Made by a program: the position numbers and the translations under genes. Below are positions 8,972 to 18,631 of a DNA stretch of 64,000 nucleotides, piece after piece; the first letter of the stretch is position 1; each line of letters opens with the position of its first letter. The stretch comes from Leptospira kemamanensis (GTDB taxonomy: Bacteria > Spirochaetota > Leptospiria > Leptospirales > Leptospiraceae), in contig NZ_RQGG01000036.1 in assembly GCF_004769665.1 (NCBI RefSeq), positions 62,001-126,000 of the forward strand, in the 5' to 3' direction. The notes beneath the pieces are model-generated. The model ran no database searches. It was not told where the DNA came from and worked only from the letters and a program-made list of their open reading frames with translations.

Positions 8972-10945
8972 ATGTTGCGTTTTTTCGTATTAGTCCTCAT
9001 TCCTAGTTTTGTTTCTCTCCTAGCAATATCATCTTCTGATTATCCACCAGGTTTTGTATTAAAAAATCCCTATCTATGGCCAGTCAAAGGTCATGATTCG
9101 ATCACTGGTGCCTTTGGTGAGTTTCGTACAGGGCATTTTCATATGGGTCAGGATTTTTCCACTGGAGGAAAAATAGGAATCCCAATCTTGGCAGTGGCGA
9201 AAGGAAAGGTCACTCGCGTTCAACGAAGATGGACTAGCATCGGTTATGCGTTATTCTTACAACATGATGATGGAATGACATCTCGATATGGACACCTTCA
9301 TAAATTTGCACCCAAGGTCGTCAAACAAATCCTAAAATCAAAACAAGCAAGAAGGTTCAAAGACAGAACTGACTTTGACATAGCACTTCCTGAACCTGTG
9401 GAAGTAGATGCTGGCGAAACCATTGCATTTTCAGGTGATACAGGAGTGGGGCCTCCACACTTACACTTCGAATTATTTAAAGACAATATTTATTATAACC
9501 CAATGCATTTTGGATTAGGATACAACGCTGCGGAACCAATCGTTTTTAATACTTTAAGGATCACTCCCCAAACTCCACGTACGTTCATCAATGGGCGAAA
9601 TGAAACCGTTGAAATTCCCTTTTACGAAACGAGTGGAAATCGTTTTGAATTATCAGAATCCCCAACCTTGTTCATCCAAGGAAAGGTGGGAATCCAAATT
9701 GCCATCCACCAAAAGTCCAATAACAATCGTCTAGGTATATTCACCTTAGATATGTTAATTGGTGAGAATGTATTACAAGGATTTCAATTATCCAAAATTT
9801 TAAAAGAACATACTAGAAAAAATGTTCTATTATATGATAGTTCCGTTAGTAAACCCAACGGAAATCCTTTTTCTTATTACTTACATACAAGAGACGGAAA
9901 TGATTTACTCGGAATGCGGAGTAATGGTCGTGAACAAGGAATCCTTGATAGCGAACAAATGAAAATGGGGGAACCCAAAGAAGTGACCATTCGCGCCACA
10001 GGTATGGGTGGACAAATGTCACTGGCTTCTTTTTATGTTTTGAAAGACCAAGGGGACTATAGTCATATCGTCACCAAAGAATGGAAATACAATGTGTATT
10101 ACGACCGTTATACTACGTTCAAATCGAAAGATACAAAAGTTGAATTATTTTTCCCTGTCAATGCAGTTTATTCCAAAGCTTTTTTTGAAATTGAAGCTCA
10201 AGAACAAATCAAAATCAACACACAAGGTTTAAACCAACTTTCCAGTGTTTATAAAATTGGTCCTGACTTCAAAGATTTTAATTTGGGATATGACCTCTAC
10301 GTAAAAGTTCCCAAAACAAAAGACATTAACTCTGCCGACTTGTATGAAGTATTGGCTGATGGAAATGTCAAAAAAATCAATGGCTCTTCTTTTAGTTCAT
10401 GGGGACAATTTTTTAAGGTGAGACTTCGAAAAACGGGTCTCTTTGTGGTTTTATCTGACCAAACGCCACCAAACATCTATTTGCATGAGTTAATGAACAA
10501 AACGGTGTATCCAAGAGAGGACTTCGCTCTGTATTTAAAAGCAGTGGATGTTGGTTCTGGGATAATGCCAGATGGATTTGATATTACCGTAGATGGAATT
10601 CCAGGAAAAGCCGAGTTTTTTCCCAAAGATGGAAGACTTGAAATCTTTGAACCAGAAAGTTTATACGAACCAGGGAAACATACAGTACTTGCGAGTGTGA
10701 GGGATTTTGCAGGAAATTGGAGTTCGACTGTCAGGTATGATTATGAAATCCAAGCACCACCTGCTATGGAAGAAAAGAAAAAACCAATTCCTGAAACAAC
10801 TGCCGTAGAAACTACAAAAGAGAAAAAAACAAAAAAAGAAGCAAAAGAAATCAAAACAAAGTCTTCTTCGCCTAAGGTGCAAAAGGTGGCAAAACCAATC
10901 ACGATCGCACCAAAGGCAAAAGACAAAAAGTCTACATCCCGATAG
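8972..10945 (+). CDS. Secreted M23-family (LytM-type) metallopeptidase
   Basis: A 657-residue protein with a hydrophobic N-terminal signal (about 1-20). An M23 domain at about 35-185 shows the zinc ligands HFHMGQD and HLHFE plus the RYGHLHKF motif. M23 enzymes cut peptidoglycan cross-links or, if degenerate, activate amidases; here the ligands look intact. A long beta-rich region (about 190-590) follows, with an Ig-like DGSGI-type segment near 535, and the last 60 residues are Lys/Thr/Pro-rich and disordered, perhaps binding the wall. Its 3' end overlaps the convergent fabG gene by 14 bp. Confidence 0.88.
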   Translation: MLRFFVLVLIPSFVSLLAISSSDYPPGFVLKNPYLWPVKGHDSITGAFGEFRTGHFHMGQDFSTGGKIGIPILAVAKGKVTRVQRRWTSIGYALFLQHDDGMTSRYGHLHKFAPKVVKQILKSKQARRFKDRTDFDIALPEPVEVDAGETIAFSGDTGVGPPHLHFELFKDNIYYNPMHFGLGYNAAEPIVFNTLRITPQTPRTFINGRNETVEIPFYETSGNRFELSESPTLFIQGKVGIQIAIHQKSNNNRLGIFTLDMLIGENVLQGFQLSKILKEHTRKNVLLYDSSVSKPNGNPFSYYLHTRDGNDLLGMRSNGREQGILDSEQMKMGEPKEVTIRATGMGGQMSLASFYVLKDQGDYSHIVTKEWKYNVYYDRYTTFKSKDTKVELFFPVNAVYSKAFFEIEAQEQIKINTQGLNQLSSVYKIGPDFKDFNLGYDLYVKVPKTKDINSADLYEVLADGNVKKINGSSFSSWGQFFKVRLRKTGLFVVLSDQTPPNIYLHELMNKTVYPREDFALYLKAVDVGSGIMPDGFDITVDGIPGKAEFFPKDGRLEIFEPESLYEPGKHTVLASVRDFAGNWSSTVRYDYEIQAPPAMEEKKKPIPETTAVETTKEKKTKKEAKEIKTKSSSPKVQKVAKPITIAPKAKDKKSTSR

Positions 10946-11699
10946 CAGCACCACCGTCAACGCGGAGGAATGTTCCCGTAATGTATGAAGCATCGTTGCT
11001 TAAGAAAAATTTTACAGCAGATGCGATCTCTTCTTGTTTTCCCGGACGTTTGAGTGGGATCACAGCAGGATCAGTTAACTTTTCTTGAACTTCTTTAGAA
11101 AGAGTTCCTGTCATTTCTGTTTGTACATAACCAGGACATACTGCGTTCACAAGAACGTTTCTTCCTGAAAATTCACGAGCAGAAACTTTAGTAAGAGCAA
11201 TCACGCCCGCTTTAGAAGTGGAGTAGTTTGCTTGGCCTGGTTGACCAGTGAGTCCAGAAACAGAAGAAATATTTACGATTCTTCCTGAATCAGATTTAAG
11301 GATGAGTTTACTTGCTGATTTAGTCATAAGGAAAACTCCCTTACAATTCACATCCATCACAAAGTCATACTCTTGTTCTGACATACGAATGAGGAGATTG
11401 TCTTTCAAAACACCAGCATTGTTCACGAGAAAATCAAGTTTTCCAAAAACTTCTTTTGTTTTGCTAATCGCAGCATCACAATCTTCTGGTTTTGTTACGT
11501 TACAAGCAACACCGATCGCTTTCACACCGAATTTTGCTTCTACTTCTCTTGCAGCTTCTTCAATTTTTTCCTGATTCAAATCAACAAGCACCAAACTTGC
11601 ACCATGCGATGCGATTCGGTTTGCGATTGCTCTACCCAAACCAATGGGAGAGGCAGCTCCCGTTACCAGTGCTACTTTTCCTTCGAATTCTTTGGACAT
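10932..11699 (-). CDS. fabG: Short-chain dehydrogenase, 3-oxoacyl-ACP reductase type
   Basis: A classical SDR of 255 residues: nucleotide-binding loop [10 protein letters not shown] near residue 13, NNAG at about 93-96, catalytic S146, Y159 and K163 (YSTSK), and the C-terminal [10 protein letters not shown] and VDGGAAIGM segments of FabG-like enzymes. It would reduce 3-oxoacyl-ACP or -CoA with NADPH. An AGGGGG ribosome binding site lies just before the ATG. No other fab genes are adjacent, so whether this is the housekeeping FabG or a paralogue is open; a second SDR occurs at 42.2 kb. Confidence 0.82.
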   Translation of the reverse strand: MSKEFEGKVALVTGAASPIGLGRAIANRIASHGASLVLVDLNQEKIEEAAREVEAKFGVKAIGVACNVTKPEDCDAAISKTKEVFGKLDFLVNNAGVLKDNLLIRMSEQEYDFVMDVNCKGVFLMTKSASKLILKSDSGRIVNISSVSGLTGQPGQANYSTSKAGVIALTKVSAREFSGRNVLVNAVCPGYVQTEMTGTLSKEVQEKLTDPAVIPLKRPGKQEEIASAVKFFLSNDASYITGTFLRVDGGAAIGM

Positions 11700-11807
11700 A
11701 TGCCCCCCTAGGATTTATTACTAGTTTCTAAACATGAAACTCGAACATCGTTCGGCAATCGTAAAATTCCCAGTTGAAAGAGAAGTTTACACTGAAAGAC
11801 TGCCCTT

Positions 11808-13112
11808 ATGATCGATCGTTATAGCCATCCTGAAATTTCCGCCATTTGGGAATTAGAGAACAAATTTAAAATTTGGACAGATATTGAAATTTATGCCTGC
11901 GAAGCGCGTGCGAACCGAGGAGAAGTCCCAAAAGAGGACCTCGAAACCATCAAACAAAAAGCAAAATTCAATGTAGATGAAATTCTAGAGATTGAAGCCA
12001 AAGTCCATCACGATGTGATCGCTTACTTAACCAATTTAAATTCTTATATAGGACCAGCAGGCCGTCATGTTCACTTTGGACTGACTTCCAGTGATGTTGG
12101 TGACACGGCACTTTGTGTGCAGATGGTGCAAGCGATGGATCTTCTCATCCAACGCACGGAAACTCTTTTAGAAACAACCAAACAAAAAGCAAAAGAGTAC
12201 AAAGACCTTCCTTGTATCGGACGTTCGCATGGAATTCATGCAGAACCAATGACCCTTGGTCTTAAGTTTGCTCTCTTTTATGCGGAGATGACTCGCAACC
12301 TAGAACGAATGAAAGATGCCCGTGAGCAAGTGGCTGTGGGAAAACTTTCTGGAGCCGTGGGTACGTATTCCAATATTGATTTAGAAATTGAAGAGTATGT
12401 CTTAAACAAACTGGGATTAAAAGTAGATCCTATTGCGACGCAAGTGATCTCGCGTGACAGACATGCATTTTATATGTCGGTTCTAGGTGTGGTCGCTGCG
12501 AGTTTGGATCGAATGGCAACAGAGATTCGTCTCTTACAAAAAACAGAAGGGCGAGAAGTCGAAGAACCATTTGCAAAAGGACAAAAAGGATCCTCGGCAA
12601 TGCCACACAAACGAAACCCTGTGGTCTGTGAACGTATCTCTGGTATTTCGCGAGTGATCCGTTCCAATGTAAACGTAGGACTTCAAAACGTTGGACTCTG
12701 GCATGAACGTGATATTTCGCATTCTTCTGCCGAACGAATTGTCCTTCCGGACTCCACCATCGCACTCGATTACATCTTGGAAAAAATGAATTTTGTTCTC
12801 AAAGGACTTCACGTGTATCCAGATGCCACAGAACGTACGTTAAATGTTACGCGAGGACTCATCTTTTCACAAAAAGTTCTTTTATGGCTCATCGAAAAAG
12901 GTGGAATCACTCGTGAAGATGCCTACCTCATCGTACAAGAAAATGCGATGGCAGTATGGGCTGACCAATCCAAAAATCTGCGTGACCTGTTGAAACAAGA
13001 CCCAAGGTGTTCAAAAATTCTAAAAGAATCTGACTTGGATGAAATTTTCCAAATTAAACCTTATTTGGAACGGATTCCACTCATCTTCAAACGTTTGGGA
13101 ATTACGGATTAG
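11808..13112 (+). CDS. purB: Adenylosuccinate lyase
   Basis: A 434-residue member of the fumarase/aspartase superfamily. It carries the signature SSAMPHKRNP near residue 264, the GRSHGIHAEPM segment with the catalytic His, and the HFGLTSSDVGDT segment near residue 83. It performs two steps of purine synthesis: cleavage of SAICAR to AICAR and of adenylosuccinate to AMP. The length is typical. The gene stands alone, divergent from fabG. Confidence 0.95.
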   Translation: MIDRYSHPEISAIWELENKFKIWTDIEIYACEARANRGEVPKEDLETIKQKAKFNVDEILEIEAKVHHDVIAYLTNLNSYIGPAGRHVHFGLTSSDVGDTALCVQMVQAMDLLIQRTETLLETTKQKAKEYKDLPCIGRSHGIHAEPMTLGLKFALFYAEMTRNLERMKDAREQVAVGKLSGAVGTYSNIDLEIEEYVLNKLGLKVDPIATQVISRDRHAFYMSVLGVVAASLDRMATEIRLLQKTEGREVEEPFAKGQKGSSAMPHKRNPVVCERISGISRVIRSNVNVGLQNVGLWHERDISHSSAERIVLPDSTIALDYILEKMNFVLKGLHVYPDATERTLNVTRGLIFSQKVLLWLIEKGGITREDAYLIVQENAMAVWADQSKNLRDLLKQDPRCSKILKESDLDEIFQIKPYLERIPLIFKRLGITD

Positions 13113-13143
13113 AACAAATTCCTGAAAAAAAGAATCTTTCCAG

Positions 13144-13176
13144 TTTGGATTCTGTTTGAATGAAACCGAATCCAAA
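13144..13176. repeat. Inverted repeat downstream of purB
   Basis: A 9-bp perfect inverted repeat (TTTGGATTC at 13144-13152, complement at 13168-13176) lies 32 nt after the purB stop. There is no T tract after it, so it may stabilise the mRNA 3' end or be a weak terminator. The rest of the gap up to 13375 is AT-rich and shows no gene. Confidence 0.4.
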
Positions 13177-13374
13177 TGGGAGAACTTTCACTTTCCGCTT
13201 CTCTTCTTCCTATTCAAAACAATCTGACAGCTATTAGGTCAAACCCTAAAACATATTTTACTTTCCTTATTTAAAAGAAATGCAGATTCATTGACTTACA
13301 GTATAATGATTGCTAAATGAGACTAGGTATCTTACAACATAAAATTCAACGATTCGAATATGCATTGAGGTAAA

Positions 13375-13965
13375 ATGAGGTTTATTGGTTCCGTTTTATT
13401 CTTATTCTCATTTAGTTTGATCAATTGCAAAATTGACATTAGACAATTACCGTTTCCAAAAAAAATTACAAATTATGAAACCCATAATGATCGAAAGAAT
13501 GTCTATGTTAGAAATTTTATAATTTCCAATCCAGATCTCAAGGAAATCGAAGCAGCCTGGAAATATACTTTTAGTACCTTCCTACAAGAGGATATTTTAT
13601 TAGCGAAGAAATTCAATATCAACAAAGATAATTTAATCGAAAAAGATAGCATATCTATTGATGTAAAGATTAAACCAACGTTGATTGAATCAAGGAATCA
13701 TTGGTGGAGTTTACCTTTTCTATTTCCATTTTCTCTGGTATGGCCGATCCAATTTAGAGAAATCAATTACATTATAGAAGTCGAATATACCATCGAAAAC
13801 AATGATTCTGTTCATTCAGAAACTTTTACTTTATCGGATACTTTAACGATTTATTTTTATGGTTTAACAAGAACGGAAGTCTACGAAGATTTCATTCAAA
13901 AAACTAACAAGCGAGTCATTGAAAAATGCGTATCAAAAATATCATTATATCTCTCTCAATATTAG
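13375..13965 (+). CDS. Hypothetical lipoprotein
   Basis: A 196-residue protein with a typical lipoprotein signal: basic start, hydrophobic core, and lipobox LINC with C18 as the lipidated residue. The mature part has alternating charged and hydrophobic beta-strand-like segments and one hydrophobic Trp/Pro-rich patch near 115-130 (HWWSLPFLFPFSLVWPIQF). I do not recognise the family. The next lipoprotein gene starts inside its 3' end (40-bp overlap in another frame), so the two are likely co-expressed envelope proteins. Confidence 0.7.
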   Translation: MRFIGSVLFLFSFSLINCKIDIRQLPFPKKITNYETHNDRKNVYVRNFIISNPDLKEIEAAWKYTFSTFLQEDILLAKKFNINKDNLIEKDSISIDVKIKPTLIESRNHWWSLPFLFPFSLVWPIQFREINYIIEVEYTIENNDSVHSETFTLSDTLTIYFYGLTRTEVYEDFIQKTNKRVIEKCVSKISLYLSQY

Positions 13966-14243
13966 CCTTTTCTTCTTGTGTGACGATCCCCGATCTTCCA
14001 CAAAACGAATCTCCGGAATGCATTGCTCATCATTTTGAGGTTAAAGCTAAGTTAAAAGAATTAAGTACAAGCCAATGGAATGTGACTGGTGTATTTATTT
14101 ATTTCACCTTTATGGTTGGTTTTGGCATTGGAGCTGATGGGTTCTATGTATTGACTGGATTACCTTATTTTTTGTATTCGGATTATCAAAAAGCGAATTC
14201 GATAGAGGAAGAATACCAAAAGACTTACTGTAAAAAGAAATAA
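13926..14243 (+). CDS. Small hypothetical lipoprotein
   Basis: A 105-residue protein with signal peptide and lipobox FSSC (C18). One further hydrophobic segment (about 55-80, with a GFGIGADGF turn) may insert in the membrane. The tail is basic. It overlaps the preceding lipoprotein gene by 40 bp, a sign of coupled translation. The family is unknown. Confidence 0.65.
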   Translation: MRIKNIIISLSILAFSSCVTIPDLPQNESPECIAHHFEVKAKLKELSTSQWNVTGVFIYFTFMVGFGIGADGFYVLTGLPYFLYSDYQKANSIEEEYQKTYCKKK

Positions 14244-14253
14244 GCTAATCCTT

Positions 14254-14901
14254 TTACAATTCCTTCTCCATCCAATTCACTAAATCTTTCAACATCTCCC
14301 TGGAAATAGTATGACCTTCCGCATATTCTTGGTAATGCGGCGTTCTTCCTGACGATTCCAAAAACTCTTTTGCACTTCTGGCGGCAGTAATGGAGATTAC
14401 ATTGTCATTCGTTCCATGAGCAATGTAGATGTTTTGTTTTTGAGTTCCAGCAGATGTTATGATATTTTGTTTTGTTTCCTCTAACAATCTGCCACTGAGA
14501 GCAATGATTCCTTTGAATCGATCGGGATGTTCCAATCCAACGGAATACGACATGACAGCACCTTGGCTAAATCCACCAATCCAAACCTTGTTTTGATCAA
14601 ATGGATATTCATTCTGTAATTGATCTAAGAACTCTAAAAGGAATTGGTGGCTCTTTTTTTGTTGTTCTAAATCAATTTTAGGAATCCCTCCTTGGAATGT
14701 GATTTCATACCAACCAAAACGATCCCTTCCCATAACGAGTGGACCTCGCAGAGATAGGATTAGAAGTGAGTCTGGTAAAAACTCGGTAAGGGAAAACAAA
14801 TCTTCTTCATTGCTACCCACTCCATGTAATAATAACAATAGAGGTGGATTCTCCGTAGGAAGTTTTGGTTTTCGAACTAAATACTCGAGAGGTAATTTCA
14901 T
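14254..14901 (-). CDS. Alpha/beta hydrolase (carboxylesterase/phospholipase type)
   Basis: A 215-residue cytoplasmic hydrolase of the YpfH/carboxylesterase group. It has an HGVGSNEEDL oxyanion region near residue 26, a nucleophile elbow GFSQG near 109-113, an Asp in HGTNDNV and a His in EGHTIS, completing a Ser-Asp-His triad. It should hydrolyse short acyl esters or lysophospholipids. It lies 11 bp downstream of the dioxygenase gene and is probably transcribed with it. The physiological substrate is unknown. Confidence 0.85.
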   Translation of the reverse strand: MKLPLEYLVRKPKLPTENPPLLLLLHGVGSNEEDLFSLTEFLPDSLLILSLRGPLVMGRDRFGWYEITFQGGIPKIDLEQQKKSHQFLLEFLDQLQNEYPFDQNKVWIGGFSQGAVMSYSVGLEHPDRFKGIIALSGRLLEETKQNIITSAGTQKQNIYIAHGTNDNVISITAARSAKEFLESSGRTPHYQEYAEGHTISREMLKDLVNWMEKEL

Positions 14902-14912
14902 ATCTATATCAC

Positions 14913-15761
14913 CTATGTTTCATTTGATACAGCTTGAGAATCCAAACGAACTGATGTCATCGTCAATGCTCCGGCAACTGCTTTGTCATTGAAAAAGGAA
15001 ACTTTGTCCGAAGGGATTTGTGTTCCCATCGTATATAACAAAGGTAAATAATGTTCTGTTGTGGGAATGGCCCATTCATATGTTTTTCCTTTGGATCGAA
15101 TGGAAAATAAGGATTGGATATCCCCTGATAGAATCCAATTTTTTACATTTTGATTCACTTCCAATGCCCAATCAAAACCATACGTTTCGTTCAATCGCTC
15201 CCAAGCCACCATCCCTAAGTTGTGTACAATATTGCCACTCGCAACGATGAGAATCCCTTGTTCTCTAAGAGGAATCAATTCTTTCGCAATTTGGAAATGG
15301 GATTCGAAGGATAGTTTATAATCCATACTCAATTGCACCACAGGTATGTTTGCTTCAGGATACATATGTTTTAAAACACTCCAAGTTCCATGATCCAATC
15401 CCCAATCATAATCCAACTGAATGGATTGTGATTTCACAAGGGACTGAATTTCTTTTGCCAAAGTAGGAGAACCTGGTGCAGGGTATTGCACTGCAAATAA
15501 TGCCTTTGGAAATCCACCAAAGTCATGTATGGTGGGTGGATGTTCCATTGCGGTGACATAGGTTCCGTTGGTAAGCCAATGTGCGGATATGGCAAGGACA
15601 GCCTTAGGAGTCGGAATGGATTTGGCAATCAAACGAAGACCTTCTACAAATTCATTCTCCTCGATGGCATTCATAGGACTGCCATGTCCCAAAAACAATG
15701 TTGGGTAAATCAGGTTTCCCGGGTTTGTTTCCCCTTCGGTTTTGGATTCGAATTGGTTCAT
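14913..15761 (-). CDS. ygiD: LigB-family extradiol dioxygenase (4,5-DOPA dioxygenase / YgiD type)
   Basis: A 282-residue protein matching the class III extradiol ring-cleavage family of E. coli YgiD. It shows LFLGHGSPMNAI near the start, SAHWLTNGTYVT, YDWGLDHGTWSVL and SGNIVHNLG, which supply the His/Glu metal ligands. YgiD-like enzymes open the ring of L-DOPA or related catechols using Zn or Fe. The natural substrate in spirochaetes is not known. It shares an operon with the downstream hydrolase gene. Confidence 0.88.
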   Translation of the reverse strand: MNQFESKTEGETNPGNLIYPTLFLGHGSPMNAIEENEFVEGLRLIAKSIPTPKAVLAISAHWLTNGTYVTAMEHPPTIHDFGGFPKALFAVQYPAPGSPTLAKEIQSLVKSQSIQLDYDWGLDHGTWSVLKHMYPEANIPVVQLSMDYKLSFESHFQIAKELIPLREQGILIVASGNIVHNLGMVAWERLNETYGFDWALEVNQNVKNWILSGDIQSLFSIRSKGKTYEWAIPTTEHYLPLLYTMGTQIPSDKVSFFNDKAVAGALTMTSVRLDSQAVSNET

Positions 15762-15974
15762 GTGGTTCCTCAGGCAAAGGGCCCAAGATCTCCTTTTTTT
15801 AAATAGTTTAATATCAAACTATTTATTGTCAATCTAATTTATTCCCAGGAAACTAATTTTTCTCAATTCCGCTCATTTTCTGATATCCAAATCTGCATCC
15901 TAGTGATGAATTTTGGAATGGTGGTTAGGTTACACACTGTTCACCTAAGAATGATATTACGGACACTTTATAAA

Positions 15975-16379
15975 ATGGATTACAAACAACAGATCACTTC
16001 CATCTTAATTGAACTTTTTACCAATCCAAAAACAACAAAGATTCCTGATTATTTTTCTTCTGATTATATAGCGAACACATCTCAAAAAACATATCATGGC
16101 CTTAAGATCGTGAGCCAATGGATGAAGAACTTAAATCGATTTTTGACCGATTTAAAAATTGAAAAATTAGAATTTGTCCATGAATCAAAAGATACGGTTG
16201 TTTGGATCCGTACAATCAAAGGAAAAATGAAGGCAACTTCTCACCAAAACTTGAAAGAAGGCAAAGTCATCAAATGGGAAGAAATGATCGTATCCAAATT
16301 TAAAGGATCAAAGATTGAAGAAGAGTGGATATCCAGTGAGTTTATGGGAGTTTTACTTTCAAAGTCTAATAAACTATAA
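15975..16379 (+). CDS. SnoaL/NTF2-like protein
   Basis: A 134-residue protein with the size and pattern of the SnoaL-like cone fold: an N-terminal helix pair, a YFSSDYIANTSQKTYHGLK stretch, and strands VWIRTIKGKM and KWEEMIVSKF. Such proteins bind or isomerise small hydrophobic ligands, but many have no known activity. The ATG at 15975 gives a conventional N terminus; in-frame codons upstream (from 15903) encode an atypical leader. It is divergent from ygiD. Confidence 0.6.
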   Translation: MDYKQQITSILIELFTNPKTTKIPDYFSSDYIANTSQKTYHGLKIVSQWMKNLNRFLTDLKIEKLEFVHESKDTVVWIRTIKGKMKATSHQNLKEGKVIKWEEMIVSKFKGSKIEEEWISSEFMGVLLSKSNKL

Positions 16380-16398
16380 TTAAATAAACAGTACCAAG

Positions 16399-16956
16399 AT
16401 GAATCATTTAAAAATATACTACAAACAGAACGAGATAGAATCTCCAATCAGAACACGTTCTTTCACCAAACGAATTCCATCTTTTGCTTTGACTATTTTG
16501 CTTCTAGGATTCAGTTTTTGCAATGTTAGTTGTAACTATTTAGTAATGGGCCCAAATTTTCTTTCTGGGACAGAAGCAAACAAACGGATTACCAGTAGAA
16601 TCCTTTCCAAACTCAATAGCTGTGGATTACTCACTTACGCTTATAACGAAAGAGATACCAATCCTGATCCATGGCGGAGGAGTCTTTCGACACAAACTAA
16701 CAATTCTTTGTTTTTACTCGTACAACTCATTTCTCGATTTGAAGTATTCAGCCAAGGTTATTATTATAAATCGGAAGACATCGATCGCTGTTCGAAGGAC
16801 ATTGAATTTTTTTCTTGTGATCAATTTAGTGCCAGAATGGCAAATGATTCTAATTTTGGAATCTTTGTCGCGACTCTCGTTTGCAAAGACGTTAAAAAAT
16901 ATAAATCACCATTTGATGATTTTATCAAAGAAGACAACAAAGAGAAGGAAGATTAA
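16399..16956 (+). CDS. Hypothetical lipoprotein, leptospiral type
   Basis: A 185-residue protein with a long basic leader, a hydrophobic segment (about 29-41) and a lipobox-like NVSC (Cys45). The mature region contains several Cys (LNSCGLL, DRCSKD, FFSCDQF, TLVCKD) that could form disulphides in the periplasm or at the surface, and an acidic-basic tail. It resembles small secreted Leptospira proteins that carry a GTEA-type segment after the lipobox, but I cannot name a family. It sits between the SnoaL-like and VOC genes on the same strand. Confidence 0.6.
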   Translation: MNHLKIYYKQNEIESPIRTRSFTKRIPSFALTILLLGFSFCNVSCNYLVMGPNFLSGTEANKRITSRILSKLNSCGLLTYAYNERDTNPDPWRRSLSTQTNNSLFLLVQLISRFEVFSQGYYYKSEDIDRCSKDIEFFSCDQFSARMANDSNFGIFVATLVCKDVKKYKSPFDDFIKEDNKEKED

Positions 16957-16974
16957 AACAAGTAGGTAAAGACA

Positions 16975-17493
16975 ATGGCAACAGCAAAGAAAAAAAAAGT
17001 AAAACCAACCAAATCCATCGTTAAAAAAACGAAACTAGGTTTCCAAGGTGCGCAAGCACATCAGATCACACCGTTTCTTATGTTTAATGCGAATTTAGAA
17101 GAAGTGGCAAAGTTCTATGTATCCATTTTTAAAAAATCGAAAATTCTTTTGGCGAATCCAATGCAAGCGCAGTTCATCTTAAACGGACAAAAATTTTCTG
17201 CTTATAATGGTGGTCCCGAGTTCAAGTTTTCTTGGGGTGTTTCCTTTATGATCAGTGTTGATACTCAGAAAGAGGTGGACTATTATTGGAATGCACTCAC
17301 GGCAGATGGTGGAAAGGAAAGTATGTGTGGATGGTGTGAAGACAAATTTGGAATGAACTGGCAAGTGACACCAAATATTCTTCTAGAACTCATCTCACAC
17401 AATGATCCAGTCAAACGTGAAAAAGCCACACAAGCAATGTTACAAATGAGAAAAATCGACATCGCCGCATTAAAAGAAGCGATTCAATCTTGA
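16975..17493 (+). CDS. VOC-superfamily protein (PhnB / 3-demethylubiquinone methyltransferase-like domain)
   Basis: A 172-residue protein. After a Lys-rich leader (about 1-25) it has the PhnB-like pattern: FLMFNANLEEVAKFYVSIF, then NGQKFSAYNGGPEFKF, then MCGWCEDKFGMNWQVTP. This is the glyoxalase/dioxygenase beta-alpha-beta fold often annotated 3-dmu-9_3-mt; the name is historical and no methyltransferase activity is implied. The basic N-terminal leader is unusual for the family. The function is unknown. Confidence 0.8.
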   Translation: MATAKKKKVKPTKSIVKKTKLGFQGAQAHQITPFLMFNANLEEVAKFYVSIFKKSKILLANPMQAQFILNGQKFSAYNGGPEFKFSWGVSFMISVDTQKEVDYYWNALTADGGKESMCGWCEDKFGMNWQVTPNILLELISHNDPVKREKATQAMLQMRKIDIAALKEAIQS

Positions 17494-17547
17494 TTGGATT
17501 AAAACAACTAGGTAACCAAATCAAACCGACTCGAATTCAATGATGGA

Positions 17548-18597
17548 TTAGAATTCGATCGGTGTATAGAGTGACATTTCAAAACCAGTAATGTCAATTG
17601 TGTAATTGTTTTGGTTATAAAATGGACCACCGAAACCAAGCCGAAAGGTGAATGGACCCATTGGAATTTCATAGAAAAGATAATAACTTTTTGCATAATT
17701 TGTTTTGGAAGTCACACGGCCTTTACTAAGTGTTGCGAGTGCATAAACTTCCAAAGGAGTGAGTTGACCGCCAGATGCATTTAAGAATAAAAAATAACTG
17801 AGTGGTTCAAGAGAAGCCGAAGGACGACCATTATTAAACAAGGAATAGATAGCGAGGTTTTCTAAATTATTACCTTGTGATAAATTCGATAATAAATGGG
17901 CTCGATAAGGATCTCCATCGATATTTCCCGTTGTAAGAAGAGAATATCTTCCTAAGTTGTCGATTTTATTATCTAATGTATTGCCAGAGTTGAACACTTG
18001 GTTATTCACAAACAAACCAATTCCATCATTAAAATCAGCTGTTCCTTGTAAATTGACTGCACCTACTCCAAATCCTAATCCGATTCTAAAATGATCATTT
18101 CCTTTCTGTCCTAAATATAAAACAGGAAGTAACATGGTATAGGTTCCACTCACTTGTGTTTGTAAGTCTATATTTTCTCTTCCATTTTCATTTTCAGCCG
18201 TAGGAGTGACTCGAATGATTTGGCGTGTATTTTGAAACGAAACATTTCGATTTAAAATGAAAAACCCCCAATATTCCCCAATTTGCCAATCTCTGGTTTT
18301 TACATCGTAAAGAAATTTTGAGTTTCGTACGACACTATTGTTCTCTTCTGCCATCACCGCTTTTCCGTTTGGCCCAACAATGTCTACACTACTACTGATA
18401 AATTGAACACCTGGGTATACGGAGAAATAATGTGCGCCGTTTGGATCATCGAACAAACTATAAACTTTTGTAGATTTTTCTTTTACAGTTACGTTCTTCT
18501 GATCAACAATTTCATTTTTTGGTTGGTTTAAAACCTGCGAATCAACAGAAACGGATGTGATACAAATTACGATGATACATCGAATCAAATAAAACAT
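17548..18597 (-). CDS. Probable outer-membrane beta-barrel protein
   Basis: A 349-residue protein with an N-terminal signal (about 1-20). The body alternates short amphipathic strands and polar loops (IGLGFGVGAVNLQGTADF; FTFRLGFGGPFYN) and ends in an aromatic strand (LYTPIEF), the pattern of outer-membrane barrels with a terminal Phe. No known porin family is recognised. Convergent with the VOC gene and 34 bp downstream of the adenosine deaminase gene, so possibly co-transcribed with the latter. Confidence 0.6.
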   Translation of the reverse strand: MFYLIRCIIVICITSVSVDSQVLNQPKNEIVDQKNVTVKEKSTKVYSLFDDPNGAHYFSVYPGVQFISSSVDIVGPNGKAVMAEENNSVVRNSKFLYDVKTRDWQIGEYWGFFILNRNVSFQNTRQIIRVTPTAENENGRENIDLQTQVSGTYTMLLPVLYLGQKGNDHFRIGLGFGVGAVNLQGTADFNDGIGLFVNNQVFNSGNTLDNKIDNLGRYSLLTTGNIDGDPYRAHLLSNLSQGNNLENLAIYSLFNNGRPSASLEPLSYFLFLNASGGQLTPLEVYALATLSKGRVTSKTNYAKSYYLFYEIPMGPFTFRLGFGGPFYNQNNYTIDITGFEMSLYTPIEF

Positions 18598-18631
18598 AAA
18601 ATTATCTCTATATTTAACAAATAGAAGGAAA

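Noticed and set aside
16622..16969. Alternative frame of 115 codons within the lipoprotein gene at 16399-16956
   Set aside because: The other frame has a signal peptide and ordered Cys positions; this one is an uneven hydrophobic and Lys-rich shadow.
17531..17558. Inverted repeat TCGAATTC as a terminator between the VOC and outer-membrane protein genes
   Set aside because: Eight bp of low-complexity palindrome with no T tract and partly inside coding sequence.
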